From positions 308,916 through 372,915 of the forward strand of contig NZ_CATNLZ010000033.1 of the NCBI RefSeq assembly GCF_950101795.1: 64,000 bases of DNA, given 5' to 3'. The stretch's first letter is position 1. Each line of letters starts with the position of its first letter. Below the pieces are notes generated by a model. It had not been told where the DNA came from. It searched no databases and saw nothing but the letters and a program-made list of their open reading frames with translations. Position numbers and translations under genes: made by a program. This document shows, piece after piece, positions 41,901 through 53,537 of the stretch. This DNA is from Nocardioides sp. T2.26MG-1 (GTDB lineage Bacteria; Actinomycetota; Actinomycetes; Propionibacteriales; Nocardioidaceae).

Positions 41901-42863
41901 ATGTCCACAGGTGAGAAGTTCATCCAGATGCTGATCGCGATCGCGGTGTTCTTCGCCGTCGTCGCGATCATCTTGTTGCTTACCCAACGGCTCCGGTCCC
42001 GCCGGGGCGAGTTGATCCAGTCGGCGGCATTCATCCTGCCGGCCATCATCTTGATCGGCGTCGGCCTGCTCTACCCGGCGGTCACGACCATCTACCAGTC
42101 GTTCTTCGACCGGACCGGCGACGCCGCCGTCGGGTTCGACAACTACAAGACGATCTTCACCGACTCCGACCAGCTGCTCGTGCTGCGCAACACCGCAGCC
42201 TGGGTCCTCCTGGTCCCGATCCTGTCCACGTTCATCGGGCTCGTGTACGCCGTGCTCGTCGACCGGTCCCGCTTCGAGAAGGTCGCAAAGGCGCTGATCT
42301 TCCTGCCGATGGCGATCTCGTTGGTCGGCGCGTCGATCATCTGGAAGTTCGTGTACGACTACCGCGACTCCAGCAACACCCAGATCGGCATCGCGAACGC
42401 GATCCTCAAGGGCCTCGGCTTCGACACCTACAAGTTCATCCTCAACGACCCGTGGAACACGGTGTTCCTGATCATCGTGATGATCTGGGTGCAGGCGGGC
42501 TTCGCGATGACGATCCTCTCGGCCTCGATCAAGGCCATCCCCGACGACATCATCGAAGCCGCGACGCTCGACGGCGTGGGCGGCCTGAAGATGTTCCGCT
42601 ACATCACGGTGCCGAGCATCCGACCCTCGCTGATCGTCGTGCTCACCACGATCAGCATCACCACGCTCAAGGCGTTCGACATCGTCCGCACGATGACCGG
42701 CGGCAACTTCGACACCAGCGTGCTGGCCTACCAGTTCTACCGGGAGTACTTCAACTCGGCGAACCAGGGGCTGGCCACGGCGATCGCGTCGCTGATCTTC
42801 CTGCTCGTGATGCCGATCGTCATCTACAACGTCCGTCAGATGCGCAAGCTGGAGGCACGATGA
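41901..42863 (+). CDS. Sugar ABC transporter permease (AglF/CebF-like)
   Basis: A 320-residue MalF-type permease with six or seven membrane segments. The cytoplasmic EAA loop is IIEAATLDGVGGLKMFRYITVPSIRPSL, which docks the ATPase. VDRSRFEKVAKALIFLPMAISLVGASIIWKFVYDYR is characteristic of the AglF group. GGGAG lies about 9 bp before the ATG. Its stop overlaps the start of the next permease (ATGA). Confidence 0.94.
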   Translation: MSTGEKFIQMLIAIAVFFAVVAIILLLTQRLRSRRGELIQSAAFILPAIILIGVGLLYPAVTTIYQSFFDRTGDAAVGFDNYKTIFTDSDQLLVLRNTAAWVLLVPILSTFIGLVYAVLVDRSRFEKVAKALIFLPMAISLVGASIIWKFVYDYRDSSNTQIGIANAILKGLGFDTYKFILNDPWNTVFLIIVMIWVQAGFAMTILSASIKAIPDDIIEAATLDGVGGLKMFRYITVPSIRPSLIVVLTTISITTLKAFDIVRTMTGGNFDTSVLAYQFYREYFNSANQGLATAIASLIFLLVMPIVIYNVRQMRKLEAR

Positions 42864-43801
42864 CCACCGCCGTCCCCGACGAGAAGGGCGTCGAGGCCCT
42901 CGTGGCCCAGGAGCCCGTCGCCGCGACCGCCAAGCGCGCGCTCAGCTCTCCCTGGGCATCGCTGACGGCGATCATCATCGCCGTGGTCTGGACGCTCCCG
43001 ACGTTCGGCCTGCTGGTCACGTCGTTCCGCCCGGAGGGTGACATCAAGACCAGCGGCTGGTGGAGCGCCTTCATCACCTCGACGCCATGGAAGAACTGGA
43101 CCCTCGCCAACTACGACCAGGTCCTCAACGGCAGCGACACCAACCTGTCGACGTACTTCATCAACTCGATCATCATCACCGTTCCGTCGGTGCTGATCCC
43201 GATCAGCATCGCGGTGATGGCAGCCTATGCGTTCGCGTGGATGAAGTTCCCGGGCCGCGACTTCCTGTTCGTGGCGGTCTTCGCGCTCCAGATCGTGCCG
43301 ATCCAGGTCACGATGATCCCGCTGCTGAAGCTGTACGTGAACCAGGGCTTCGCGGGCTCGGAGGCCCCCGGCGGAGGCTTCTACACGATCTGGCTCTCGC
43401 ACTCGATCTTCGCGCTCCCGCTGGCGATCTACCTGCTGCACAACTTCATGAGCCAGATCCCCGGCGAGCTCATCGAGTCGGCCCGAGTCGACGGCGCCGC
43501 GCACGTGCAGATCTTCACCCGGATCATGCTGCCGCTGATGGCACCCGCCATCGCCGCCTTCGGCATCTTCCAGTTCCTGTGGGTCTGGAACGACCTGCTC
43601 GTCGCGCTGGTGTTCGGTGGCGGCAGCCTCGAGGTCTCACCGCTGACGGTGCGCCTCGCGGAGCTCTCGGGCACCCGCGGCAACGACTGGTTCCTGCTGT
43701 CCGCGGGTGCCTTCGTCTCGCTGATCGTGCCGCTGATCGTCTTCCTGTCGCTCCAGCGGTACTTCGTCCGCGGGCTGCTGGCCGGAAGCGTCAAGGGCTA
43801 G
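42860..43801 (+). CDS. Sugar ABC transporter permease (AglG/CebG-like)
   Basis: A 313-residue MalG-type permease with six membrane segments. The EAA loop is LIESARVDGAAHVQIFTRIMLPLMAPAIAAFG. The start is ATG 42860, preceded by GGAGG inside the upstream gene and overlapping its stop by 4 bp; the longer upstream frame is a shadow. It pairs with the previous gene to form the membrane channel. It converges on the GH1 glucosidase gene 45 bp away. Confidence 0.94.
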   Translation: MTTAVPDEKGVEALVAQEPVAATAKRALSSPWASLTAIIIAVVWTLPTFGLLVTSFRPEGDIKTSGWWSAFITSTPWKNWTLANYDQVLNGSDTNLSTYFINSIIITVPSVLIPISIAVMAAYAFAWMKFPGRDFLFVAVFALQIVPIQVTMIPLLKLYVNQGFAGSEAPGGGFYTIWLSHSIFALPLAIYLLHNFMSQIPGELIESARVDGAAHVQIFTRIMLPLMAPAIAAFGIFQFLWVWNDLLVALVFGGGSLEVSPLTVRLAELSGTRGNDWFLLSAGAFVSLIVPLIVFLSLQRYFVRGLLAGSVKG

Positions 43802-43846
43802 GTCAGGACCGTGCACGCCGGGGTCGGGTCGAACGCCGTACGGCGC

Positions 43847-45214
43847 TCAGCCGGCCCCGGCGATGTGCTCTGCGAACCACCGGTACGACGCCTTGGGCGT
43901 CCGGGTCTGGTCCTTGGGGTCGACCTGCACCACGCCGAAGGTCTTGGTGTAGCCCTCGGCCCACTCGAAGTTGTCCAGCAGCGTCCAGAGGATGTAGGCC
44001 CGGACGTCCGCTCCGGCGGCCCGCGCGCGCTCGGTCGCCGCGACGTGGTCGCGCAGGTAGCCGATTCGGTCCTGGTCGTCGATGACCCCCACGGCACCCT
44101 CGACGAGGCGGTCGTCGGGGTACGCCGCGCCGTTCTCGGTGACCACGAGCGGGAGGCCGGTGCGGGCGTGGGTCTCGACGAGCAGCTCCTCGAGGCCGCG
44201 GGCGTCGACCTCCCAGCCGATGTCGGTGCGCGGCTCGCGCACGACGATCGAGACGGGTGCGGCGCCGGGGTAAGCGTCGAGCTCGTGGTGCACCGGGATG
44301 CTCGGGTCGGGCACCGCCGGGCGGAACGGCGTGTAGTAGTTGATGCCGATCCAGTCGGCCGAGCCGCGGGCGAGCTCGAGGTCGCCGTCGCGGACGACGG
44401 CGGGATCGGCCAGCTCGGGGGCGACCGCCAGGAGGCCGTCGTCGTACGCGCCGTCGACCAGCGGGCCCAGCCAGAGCCGGTTGCGGATCGCGTCGATGCC
44501 GTCGGCGGCCGCCTCGGCCTCCGGGGTCTCCGGCCAGAACGGCGCCAGGTTGAGCGCCATGCCCACGTCGGTGACGCCCGCCGCGTGGAGCCGCTCCGCG
44601 GCCAGCGCGTGGCCGAGCACGAGGTGGTGGGCCGCGACGTGGGCCCGGCCGCCCTCGCGCCGTCCGGGCGCGTGGATGCCGGCGGCGTAGCCGAGGTAGG
44701 CCGCGCACCACGGCTCGTTGTGGGTCGCCCAGACGCCGACCCGGTCGCCGAGGCGCTCGTGGACGACCATCGCGTAGTCGGCGAACGCCTCGGCGGTGCT
44801 GCGCTCCAGCCACCCGCCGCGGTCCTCGAGGGCCTGGGGCAGGTCCCAGTGGTAGAGCGTGGCCGTCGGCGAGACGCCGCGCGCGAGCAGGGCGTCGACC
44901 AGGCGGTCGTAGTAGTCGAGGCCGCGCGTCTCGACCCGGCCGGTGCCCTCCGGCACGATCCGCGGCCAGGCGATCGAGAAGCGGTACCAGCCGACGCCCA
45001 GCCCGGCGAGCAGGTCGGCGTCCTCCTCGTAGCGGTGGTAGGAGTCGCACGCGACCGAGCCGTCCGACCCGTCCCGGATCGCGCCCGGTCGGGCCGCGAA
45101 CGTGTCCCAGATCGAGACGCCGCGACCGTCCTCGGTGCTCGCCCCCTCGATCTGGTAGGACGCCGTGGCGGCGCCGTACGCGAGGGTGCTTCCGTCGGGC
45201 AGATGCAGGCTCAT
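43847..45214 (-). CDS. GH1 family beta-glucosidase
   Basis: A 455-residue cytoplasmic glycoside hydrolase family 1 enzyme. YGAATASYQIEGASTEDGRGVSIWDTF is the N-terminal signature. The acid/base Glu is in WATHNEPW (about 167) and the nucleophile in PLVVTENGAAY (about 360). NYYTPF and the C-terminal WTLLDNFEWAEGYTKTFGVVQVD complete the family pattern. It should split imported cellobiose or other beta-glucosides to glucose. I prefer ATG 45214 to ATG 45223, because the latter overlaps the probable -10 box TACGAT, which would make the mRNA leaderless at 45214. Confidence 0.95.
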   Translation of the reverse strand: MSLHLPDGSTLAYGAATASYQIEGASTEDGRGVSIWDTFAARPGAIRDGSDGSVACDSYHRYEEDADLLAGLGVGWYRFSIAWPRIVPEGTGRVETRGLDYYDRLVDALLARGVSPTATLYHWDLPQALEDRGGWLERSTAEAFADYAMVVHERLGDRVGVWATHNEPWCAAYLGYAAGIHAPGRREGGRAHVAAHHLVLGHALAAERLHAAGVTDVGMALNLAPFWPETPEAEAAADGIDAIRNRLWLGPLVDGAYDDGLLAVAPELADPAVVRDGDLELARGSADWIGINYYTPFRPAVPDPSIPVHHELDAYPGAAPVSIVVREPRTDIGWEVDARGLEELLVETHARTGLPLVVTENGAAYPDDRLVEGAVGVIDDQDRIGYLRDHVAATERARAAGADVRAYILWTLLDNFEWAEGYTKTFGVVQVDPKDQTRTPKASYRWFAEHIAGAG

Positions 45215-45221
45215 GGGCCCC

Positions 45222-45227
45222 ATCGTA
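45222..45227 (-). promoter_or_regulatory. -10 box of the GH1 gene promoter
   Basis: TACGAT on the minus strand lies 7 bp before ATG 45214. The palindromic operator at 45246-45259 falls where the -35 region would be, so repressor binding would block this promoter. Confidence 0.45.
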
Positions 45228-45245
45228 GTACCTGGACCGGTAAAG

Positions 45246-45259
45246 TGGGAGCGCTCCCG
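45246..45259. promoter_or_regulatory. CebR-type operator between GH1 and LacI-family genes
   Basis: TGGGAGCGCTCCCG contains the 12-bp perfect palindrome GGGAGCGCTCCC and matches the CebR/CelR box at 13 of 14 positions. It directly follows TAAAGT (45241-45246), the probable -10 of the regulator gene, and covers the -35 zone of the divergent GH1 promoter, so it can control both. Confidence 0.7.
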
Positions 45260-45261
45260 CT

Positions 45262-46293
45262 GTGACGGGCATCAAGGACGTCGCTCGCGAGGTCGAGATG
45301 TCGACCGCGACGGTCTCGCGCGCCCTGCGCGGTCTCCCGGGCGTCTCGGAGGAGACCCGCACCCGGGTCCAGGAGACCGCGCGTCGGCTGGGCTACGTGC
45401 CCTCGCCGAGCGCCGCCGGCCTGGCCAGCGGGCAGACCCGGACGGTCGCGGTGATCGTCCCGTTCGTGACCCGCTGGTTCTTCGCCGCCGTCGTGCAGGG
45501 CGCCGAGGAGGTGCTGCGCGAGCGCGGCTACGACCTGCTGCTCTACAACCTCGCGGGCGATCCCTCGGCGCGGCACCGGGTCTTCGAGACCAACCTGCTG
45601 ACCAAGCGCGTCGACGCCGTGCTGGTGCTCAGCCTCAAGCCCAGCGAGGAGGAGCTGCAGCGCCTCCGGCGGCTCGGGCGGCCGGTGACCGTGGTCGGGG
45701 CGGACCTGCCCGGCTGGGCGACGGTCCGCATCGACGACCGCCATGCCGCCGCCACCGCGATGGAGCACCTGATCGACCTGGGGCATCGCCGGATCGGGTA
45801 CGTCGGCGGCGCGACCGAGGGCGTCCTCGACTTCACGGCGCCCACGGCGCGGCTGGCGGGCTACCGCGACTCGCTCCTCGCGGCCGGGCTGGTGTCCGAG
45901 CCGGGCCTGGAGGCCAACGGCGAGTTCACCTTCGCCGGCGGGATGCGTGCCGGCCGCGAGCTGCTCGAGCGCGCGGACCCTCCGACCGCGATCTTCGCCG
46001 CATCGGACGAGATGGCGATCGGGGTGCTGCGCGCCGCCCGCGAGCTCGATCTGCAGGTGCCCGATGACCTCTCGGTGATCGGCATCGACGACCACGAGAT
46101 GGCGGGGTTCTTCGAGCTGACGACCGTGGCCCAGCCGGTGCACGAGCAGGGCCGGGTGGCCGCCCAGCAGGTGCTGCGCTCGCTGACCCTCCCCGAGTGG
46201 GAGCCCGAGCAGGTGCTGCTGCCGACGAGGCTGGTGGTGCGGAGCACCACCGCGCCGCCGCCTACGGCACGCGGACGTACGCGAGGTCGGTGA
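45262..46293 (+). CDS. LacI-family transcriptional regulator (CebR-like)
   Basis: A 343-residue repressor. The N-terminal helix-turn-helix is TGIKDVAREVEMSTATVSRALRGLPGVSEETR with hinge YVPSPSAAGLASG. The periplasmic-binding-like sensor domain follows, with HLIDLGHRRIGYVGG and PDDLSVIGIDDHEMAGFFELTTVAQP. It starts at GTG 45262, directly behind a CebR-type operator, suggesting autorepression. The likely targets are this gene, the GH1 gene and the ABC transporter operon. The inducer would be an imported disaccharide. Its 3' end overlaps the convergent trmB gene by 32 bp. Confidence 0.94.
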   Translation: MTGIKDVAREVEMSTATVSRALRGLPGVSEETRTRVQETARRLGYVPSPSAAGLASGQTRTVAVIVPFVTRWFFAAVVQGAEEVLRERGYDLLLYNLAGDPSARHRVFETNLLTKRVDAVLVLSLKPSEEELQRLRRLGRPVTVVGADLPGWATVRIDDRHAAATAMEHLIDLGHRRIGYVGGATEGVLDFTAPTARLAGYRDSLLAAGLVSEPGLEANGEFTFAGGMRAGRELLERADPPTAIFAASDEMAIGVLRAARELDLQVPDDLSVIGIDDHEMAGFFELTTVAQPVHEQGRVAAQQVLRSLTLPEWEPEQVLLPTRLVVRSTTAPPPTARGRTRGR

Positions 46294-46999
46294 TCGCCCG
46301 GCCGGCGGCGATGCCCTTGCGCTCGAACTTCGTCACCGGTCGCTCGGCCCAGCGGTCCACGACACCGCCGTCGAGCAGCGGCTCGGCGTCGAGCACCTCG
46401 ACCATCTGGTCGGCGTAGTCGGCCCAGTCGGTGGCCAGGCGCCACTCGGCGCCGGGCATCAGCCGGTCCGCGGCCAGGCTCGCAAATGACGGCGTCACCA
46501 ACCGGCGCTTGTGGTGCTTGGTCTTGTGCCACGGGTCCGGGAAGAACGTCCATAGCGTGGCGAGGCTGCCCGGCCGCACCAGGTGCTCCATCGACCAGAC
46601 CGCGTCGACGCTGAGCAGCCGGACGTTGGAGAGCCCGGCCGCACCGATCCGGCCCAAGGTGTCGGCGACGCCGGGTCGCCAGACCTCGAAGGCCACCACG
46701 TCGTGGTCGGGCCTGGCCGCGGCGAGAGCCACGGTCGACTCCCCGATCCCCGAGCCGATCTCGACGATCAGCGGGGCGGTGCGGCCGAAGCAGCCGGCCA
46801 ACGAGAACCCGGGGTCGTCGACCGTCTCGTCGGGCACCCACCAGAGGTGGGCGTAGGCGCCCCAGGCGGCCTCCTGGCGCGGGCTGAAGCGGTTGCCGCG
46901 CCGCGAGTAGGTCAGCACCTCGCGCATCCGCCGACCGTCCTCGGTCAGTTTGTGGTGAGGTCGTGCGGGGCGCACTCCGGCTGGGGCGTCGTCGGACAT
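46262..46999 (-). CDS. trmB: tRNA (guanosine(46)-N7)-methyltransferase TrmB
   Basis: A 245-residue SAM-dependent enzyme. IVEIGSGIGESTVALAAARPDHDVVAFEVWRPGV is the SAM site, and LWTFFPDPWHKTKHHKRRLVTPSFA is the TrmB catalytic and tRNA-binding motif. The GGGGGAGG site 8 bp upstream fixes ATG 46999. It adds m7G at position 46 of tRNA variable loops. It converges on the LacI-family gene with a 32-bp overlap. Confidence 0.97.
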   Translation of the reverse strand: MSDDAPAGVRPARPHHKLTEDGRRMREVLTYSRRGNRFSPRQEAAWGAYAHLWWVPDETVDDPGFSLAGCFGRTAPLIVEIGSGIGESTVALAAARPDHDVVAFEVWRPGVADTLGRIGAAGLSNVRLLSVDAVWSMEHLVRPGSLATLWTFFPDPWHKTKHHKRRLVTPSFASLAADRLMPGAEWRLATDWADYADQMVEVLDAEPLLDGGVVDRWAERPVTKFERKGIAAGRAITDLAYVRVP

Positions 47000-47142
47000 G
47001 GGACCATCCTCCCCCACGCCCGCCGTACCGCGTGCCGGGTGCGTGCCGGCCGTCCCTGCCAACCGTGCCCTTCGGCCCTACTCCCTGTCCGGCCGCGTTT
47101 CTAGCGTCAGAGGTGAGCAGATCAACGGAGGTAGTGAGGGAC

Positions 47143-47628
47143 ATGAACCAGACGATCGACGACGTGCACGAGGCCGGCCGGAGGATCGCCGTCGCGTCGT
47201 TCCCCTGGGAGCACGAGGACATCGAGGAGCTGATGGCCGGGTCGTTCGGGACCGTGGCCCGCTACCTCGCCCAGGTGCGCGTGCCGATCACCGGACCCGC
47301 CGTGGGCTACTACACCAAGCAGACCAACGGGCACTTCCGGGTCTCCGCGGGCTTCGTCGTCGACCAGGCGTTCGAGAGCGACGGCACCGTCGAGGTGATG
47401 CGCCTGCCGGCCGGGCGAGTGATCTCCACGGTCCACATCGGCCCCTACGAGCGGCTCACCGAGACCTACGACGCACTCCAGGACTACGCCGCCCGGCACC
47501 ACCTGGTGCTCGACCAGGAGACGATGTGGGAGGAGTACCTCTCCGCCCCCGACGTCGACCCCGAGCAGGTCCACACCCGGGTGACCTGGCCGGTGACGCA
47601 CGCGAACGTGCCGGCTCCCGTCCACTGA
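47143..47628 (+). CDS. GyrI-like small-molecule binding domain protein
   Basis: A 161-residue single-domain protein of the GyrI/SOUL-like effector-binding fold. VEVMRLPAGRVISTVHIGPYERLTETYDALQDYAARHHLVL is the diagnostic second half (HxGPYxxLxxTY). The fold usually binds small ligands, either alone or fused to AraC or MerR regulators; no DNA-binding domain is present here. ACGGAGG about 13 bp upstream serves ATG 47143, and TAGCGT at 47102-47107 could be a -10. Confidence 0.87.
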   Translation: MNQTIDDVHEAGRRIAVASFPWEHEDIEELMAGSFGTVARYLAQVRVPITGPAVGYYTKQTNGHFRVSAGFVVDQAFESDGTVEVMRLPAGRVISTVHIGPYERLTETYDALQDYAARHHLVLDQETMWEEYLSAPDVDPEQVHTRVTWPVTHANVPAPVH

Positions 47629-47641
47629 GCCGTCCGCCTAC

Positions 47642-47647
47642 TAGATT
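47642..47647 (+). promoter_or_regulatory. -10 box of a leaderless promoter (class III aminotransferase)
   Basis: TAGATT lies 6 bp before GTG 47654 in the 25-bp gap after the GyrI-like gene. The aminotransferase therefore probably has its own leaderless transcript. Confidence 0.5.
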
Positions 47648-47653
47648 GACCGG

Positions 47654-48997
47654 GTGCTGGACCGAACCCGCCTCGCCGACCTGAGAGCAGCCGAGGAGGA
47701 GCGCTTCGGCACCACCCACCCTCGCTCCGCCGAACTGGCGGCACGCGCACGCGGGCCCCTGCTCGCGGGCGTTCCCATGCCCTGGATGACCCGCTGGCCC
47801 GGACGGTTCCCGCTGTTCTTCGAGTCCGCCTCGGGAGCCAGGCTCGTCGACGTCGACGGTCGGGAGTACGTCGACCTCTGCCTCGGCGACACCGGCGCGA
47901 TGACCGGCCATGCGCTGCCGCAGGTCGCCGACGCCATCGCGACCCGAGCCCGCACGGGGCTGACCACGATGCTCCCCTCCGCGGACGCCATCTGGGTCGG
48001 CGAGGAGCTCGCCCGCCGGTTCGGGCTGCCGACCTGGCAGCTCGCGATGTCGGCGACGGATGCCAACCGGTTCGTGCTGCGCTTCGCCCGGCACCTCACC
48101 GGCCGGCCCCGGGTCGCGGTCATGGACTGGTGCTACCACGGCACCGTGGACGAGACCCTCGCCGTCCTCGACGGCGACCGGGTCGCCCCGCGTCCCGGAG
48201 CGCTGGGGCCGCAGGTCGACGTCGCCGACACCACGGCCGTGGTCGCGTTCAACGACGCCGACGCGCTGGACCGACGGCTCGCCGAGGGCGACGTCGCCTG
48301 CCTGCTGATGGAGCCCGCGCTGACCAACATCGGGATCGTGCTGCCCGAGCCGGGCTACCTCGACGCGGTCCGCGAGATCACCCGGCGGCACGGCGTGCTG
48401 CTGGTGATCGACGAGACCCACACGCTCTGCACCGGCCCCGGTGGCGCAACCGCCGCCTGGGGTCTCGACCCCGACCTCGTGGTGGTGGGCAAGCCGATCG
48501 GCGGCGGGGTGCCGTGCGCGGCGTACGGCATGAGCGCCGAGGTCGCCGAGCGGCTCACCGGCCCCATGCTCGACCACGAGATCGACGTCGCCGGGGTCGG
48601 CGGCACGCTCACCGGCAACGCCCTCGCGCTGGCGGCGATCCGGGCCACCCTGTCCACCTGCCTGCGCGACGAGGACTTCGCGGTGGCGGTGCCGCTCGCG
48701 GAGCGGTTCGCCGCCGGCGTCGCCGGAGTGATCGCCGAGCACGATCTGCCCTGGCACGTGCAGCGGCTGGGCTGCCGCGCGGAGTACTGGTTCTGCCCGC
48801 CCCCGCGCGACGGAGCCGCCGCCGCGGCGGCCGTCGACGAGGAGCTCGAGGGGTTCCTGCACCTGTGGTGCCTCAACCGGGGCGTGCTGCTCACGCCGTT
48901 CCACAACATGGCGCTGTTCTCCCCCGCGCACACCCCCGCCGACGTCGACCGGCACACCGAGGTGTTCGCGGAGGCGCTGGACGCCCTGCTGGGGTGA
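47654..48997 (+). CDS. Class III PLP-dependent aminotransferase, glutamate-1-semialdehyde aminomutase-like
   Basis: A 447-residue PLP enzyme of the class III (ornithine/GSA) aminotransferase fold. VIDETHTLCTGPGG holds the PLP-binding Asp253, and VVVGKPIGGGVPCAAYG holds Lys280, the Schiff-base lysine. The overall pattern is closest to GSA aminomutase-like aminotransferases rather than to HemL itself, because the N-terminal gating loop differs. No heme pathway genes are nearby. The substrate is unknown, perhaps an amino acid semialdehyde or beta-amino acid. Confidence 0.9.
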   Translation: MLDRTRLADLRAAEEERFGTTHPRSAELAARARGPLLAGVPMPWMTRWPGRFPLFFESASGARLVDVDGREYVDLCLGDTGAMTGHALPQVADAIATRARTGLTTMLPSADAIWVGEELARRFGLPTWQLAMSATDANRFVLRFARHLTGRPRVAVMDWCYHGTVDETLAVLDGDRVAPRPGALGPQVDVADTTAVVAFNDADALDRRLAEGDVACLLMEPALTNIGIVLPEPGYLDAVREITRRHGVLLVIDETHTLCTGPGGATAAWGLDPDLVVVGKPIGGGVPCAAYGMSAEVAERLTGPMLDHEIDVAGVGGTLTGNALALAAIRATLSTCLRDEDFAVAVPLAERFAAGVAGVIAEHDLPWHVQRLGCRAEYWFCPPPRDGAAAAAAVDEELEGFLHLWCLNRGVLLTPFHNMALFSPAHTPADVDRHTEVFAEALDALLG

Positions 48998-49051
48998 CGG
49001 CCGCGGGGCACCGACTCGGCTGGCAAGCGCGCAGGATGGCTCATCCACAGC

Positions 49052-49092
49052 AAAGGGCCCCGAAAGCTGCTGCGCAGCTCTCGGGGCCCTTT
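49052..49092. terminator. Bidirectional terminator between aminotransferase and tuf
   Basis: A perfect 12-bp outer stem AAAGGGCCCCGA/TCGGGGCCCTTT encloses an inner AGCTGC/GCAGCT hairpin. AAA/TTT ends give U-runs in both directions. It ends the str operon and the convergent aminotransferase gene. Confidence 0.85.
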
Positions 49093-49107
49093 GGGTGGAT
49101 CAGGCGA

Positions 49108-50301
<1,194 letters not shown>

Positions 50302-50372
50302 TGTGGGCTCCTCCTGGTTGGGTTGTTACTTGACTCGTACTTGCTGGGGGTGGTGCCGAGGGTCCGCCGCGA

Positions 50373-52484
<2,112 letters not shown>

Positions 52485-52556
52485 TGTCTGTGCGTTCCTT
52501 AGAAAGTTGGAAGTCTGGTGGGCGGCGGGAGCCGGGGTCGCCGGCTCCCACCGAGG

Positions 52557-53027
52557 TCACCAGCGGTAGTGCGCGAAGGCCTTGTTGGACTCGGCCATCT
52601 TGTGGGTGTCCTCACGCTTCTTCACAGCGGCACCGAGGCCGTTGGACGCGTCGAGGATCTCGTTCATGAGGCGCTCGTGCATGGTCTTCTCACGACGGTC
52701 GGCGGCGTAGCCGACCAGCCAGCGCAGCGCGAGCGTGGTGCCGCGCGTGCCCTTGACCTCGATCGGGACCTGGTAGGTCGCACCGCCGACGCGGCGGGAC
52801 TTGACCTCGATCGCCGGCTTGACGTTGTCGAGCGCACGCTTCAGCGTGACGACCGGGTCGGTGCCGGTCTTCTCGCGGCAGCCCTCGAGCGCGGTGTAGA
52901 CGATGCGCTGTGCGACCTGCTTCTTGCCGTCCATGAGGACCTTGGACACGAGCTGGGAGACCAGCTGCGACCCGTAGACCGGGTCGATGTCGATCGGCCG
53001 CTTCGGAGCGGGACCCTTGCGCGGCAT
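52557..53027 (-). CDS. rpsG: 30S ribosomal protein S7
   Basis: A 156-residue primary assembly protein of the 30S head; in E. coli it represses the str operon. MPRKGPAPKRPIDIDPVYGSQLVSQLVSKVLMDGKKQVAQRIVYTALE and ALRWLVGYAADRREKTMHERLMNEILDASNGLGAAVKKREDTHKMAESNKAFAHYRW are the full family pattern. One base separates it from rpsL. Confidence 0.99.
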   Translation of the reverse strand: MPRKGPAPKRPIDIDPVYGSQLVSQLVSKVLMDGKKQVAQRIVYTALEGCREKTGTDPVVTLKRALDNVKPAIEVKSRRVGGATYQVPIEVKGTRGTTLALRWLVGYAADRREKTMHERLMNEILDASNGLGAAVKKREDTHKMAESNKAFAHYRW

Positions 53028-53028
53028 A

Positions 53029-53403
53029 TCAGCTCTTCTCCTTCTTGGCGCCGTAGCGGCTGCGGGCCTGCTTACGGTTCTTCACACCCTGGGTGTCGAG
53101 CGTGCCGCGGATGATCTTGTAGCGGACACCGGGGAGGTCCTTCACACGGCCGCCGCGCACGAGCACGATCGAGTGCTCCTGCAGGTTGTGGCCGACGCCC
53201 GGGATGTACGCCGTGACCTCGACGCCGCTCGACAGGCGCACGCGGGCGACCTTGCGGAGGGCGGAGTTCGGCTTCTTCGGAGTCGTGGTGTAGACGCGGG
53301 TGCACACACCGCGTCGCTGGGGCGAACCCTTGAGGGCAGGCGTCTTGTTCTTCGACACCTTGTCCTGGCGGCCCTTGCGGACCAACTGCTGAATGGTGGG
53401 CAC
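53029..53403 (-). CDS. rpsL: 30S ribosomal protein S12
   Basis: A 124-residue decoding-centre protein. PTIQQLVRKGRQDKVSKNKTPALKGSPQRRGVCTRVYTTTPKKPNSALRKVARVRL holds the Lys43-region PKKPNSALRK, and GGRVKDLPGVRYKIIRG holds the Lys88 region. Both lysines, whose substitution gives streptomycin resistance in other bacteria, are wild type. GTG start. First gene of the str operon. Confidence 0.99.
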   Translation of the reverse strand: MPTIQQLVRKGRQDKVSKNKTPALKGSPQRRGVCTRVYTTTPKKPNSALRKVARVRLSSGVEVTAYIPGVGHNLQEHSIVLVRGGRVKDLPGVRYKIIRGTLDTQGVKNRKQARSRYGAKKEKS

Positions 53404-53537
53404 CGGGTGGTTCCCCTTCTTTTCCGCTCTCAGTACGGACGCTCTGTCCGCACGGTGTTCTGCTCGTGTCCGGGTGGTGCTAGGTCAACCCTCGTCGCTC
53501 GCCCCCGAGGTCGGGCGTGTCGCCCTGACCGCACTTG
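53404..53537 (-). promoter_or_regulatory. rpsL leader with motif shared with rpsJ
   Basis: GCGACACGCCCGACC at 53509-53523 (transcript strand) repeats the rpsJ leader motif at 32007-32021 at nearly the same distance from the start codon. TTGACA at 53536-53541 and TTGACC nearer the gene are possible -35 elements, but no good -10 follows at 16-18 bp. The rest of the leader shows no gene. Confidence 0.5.
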
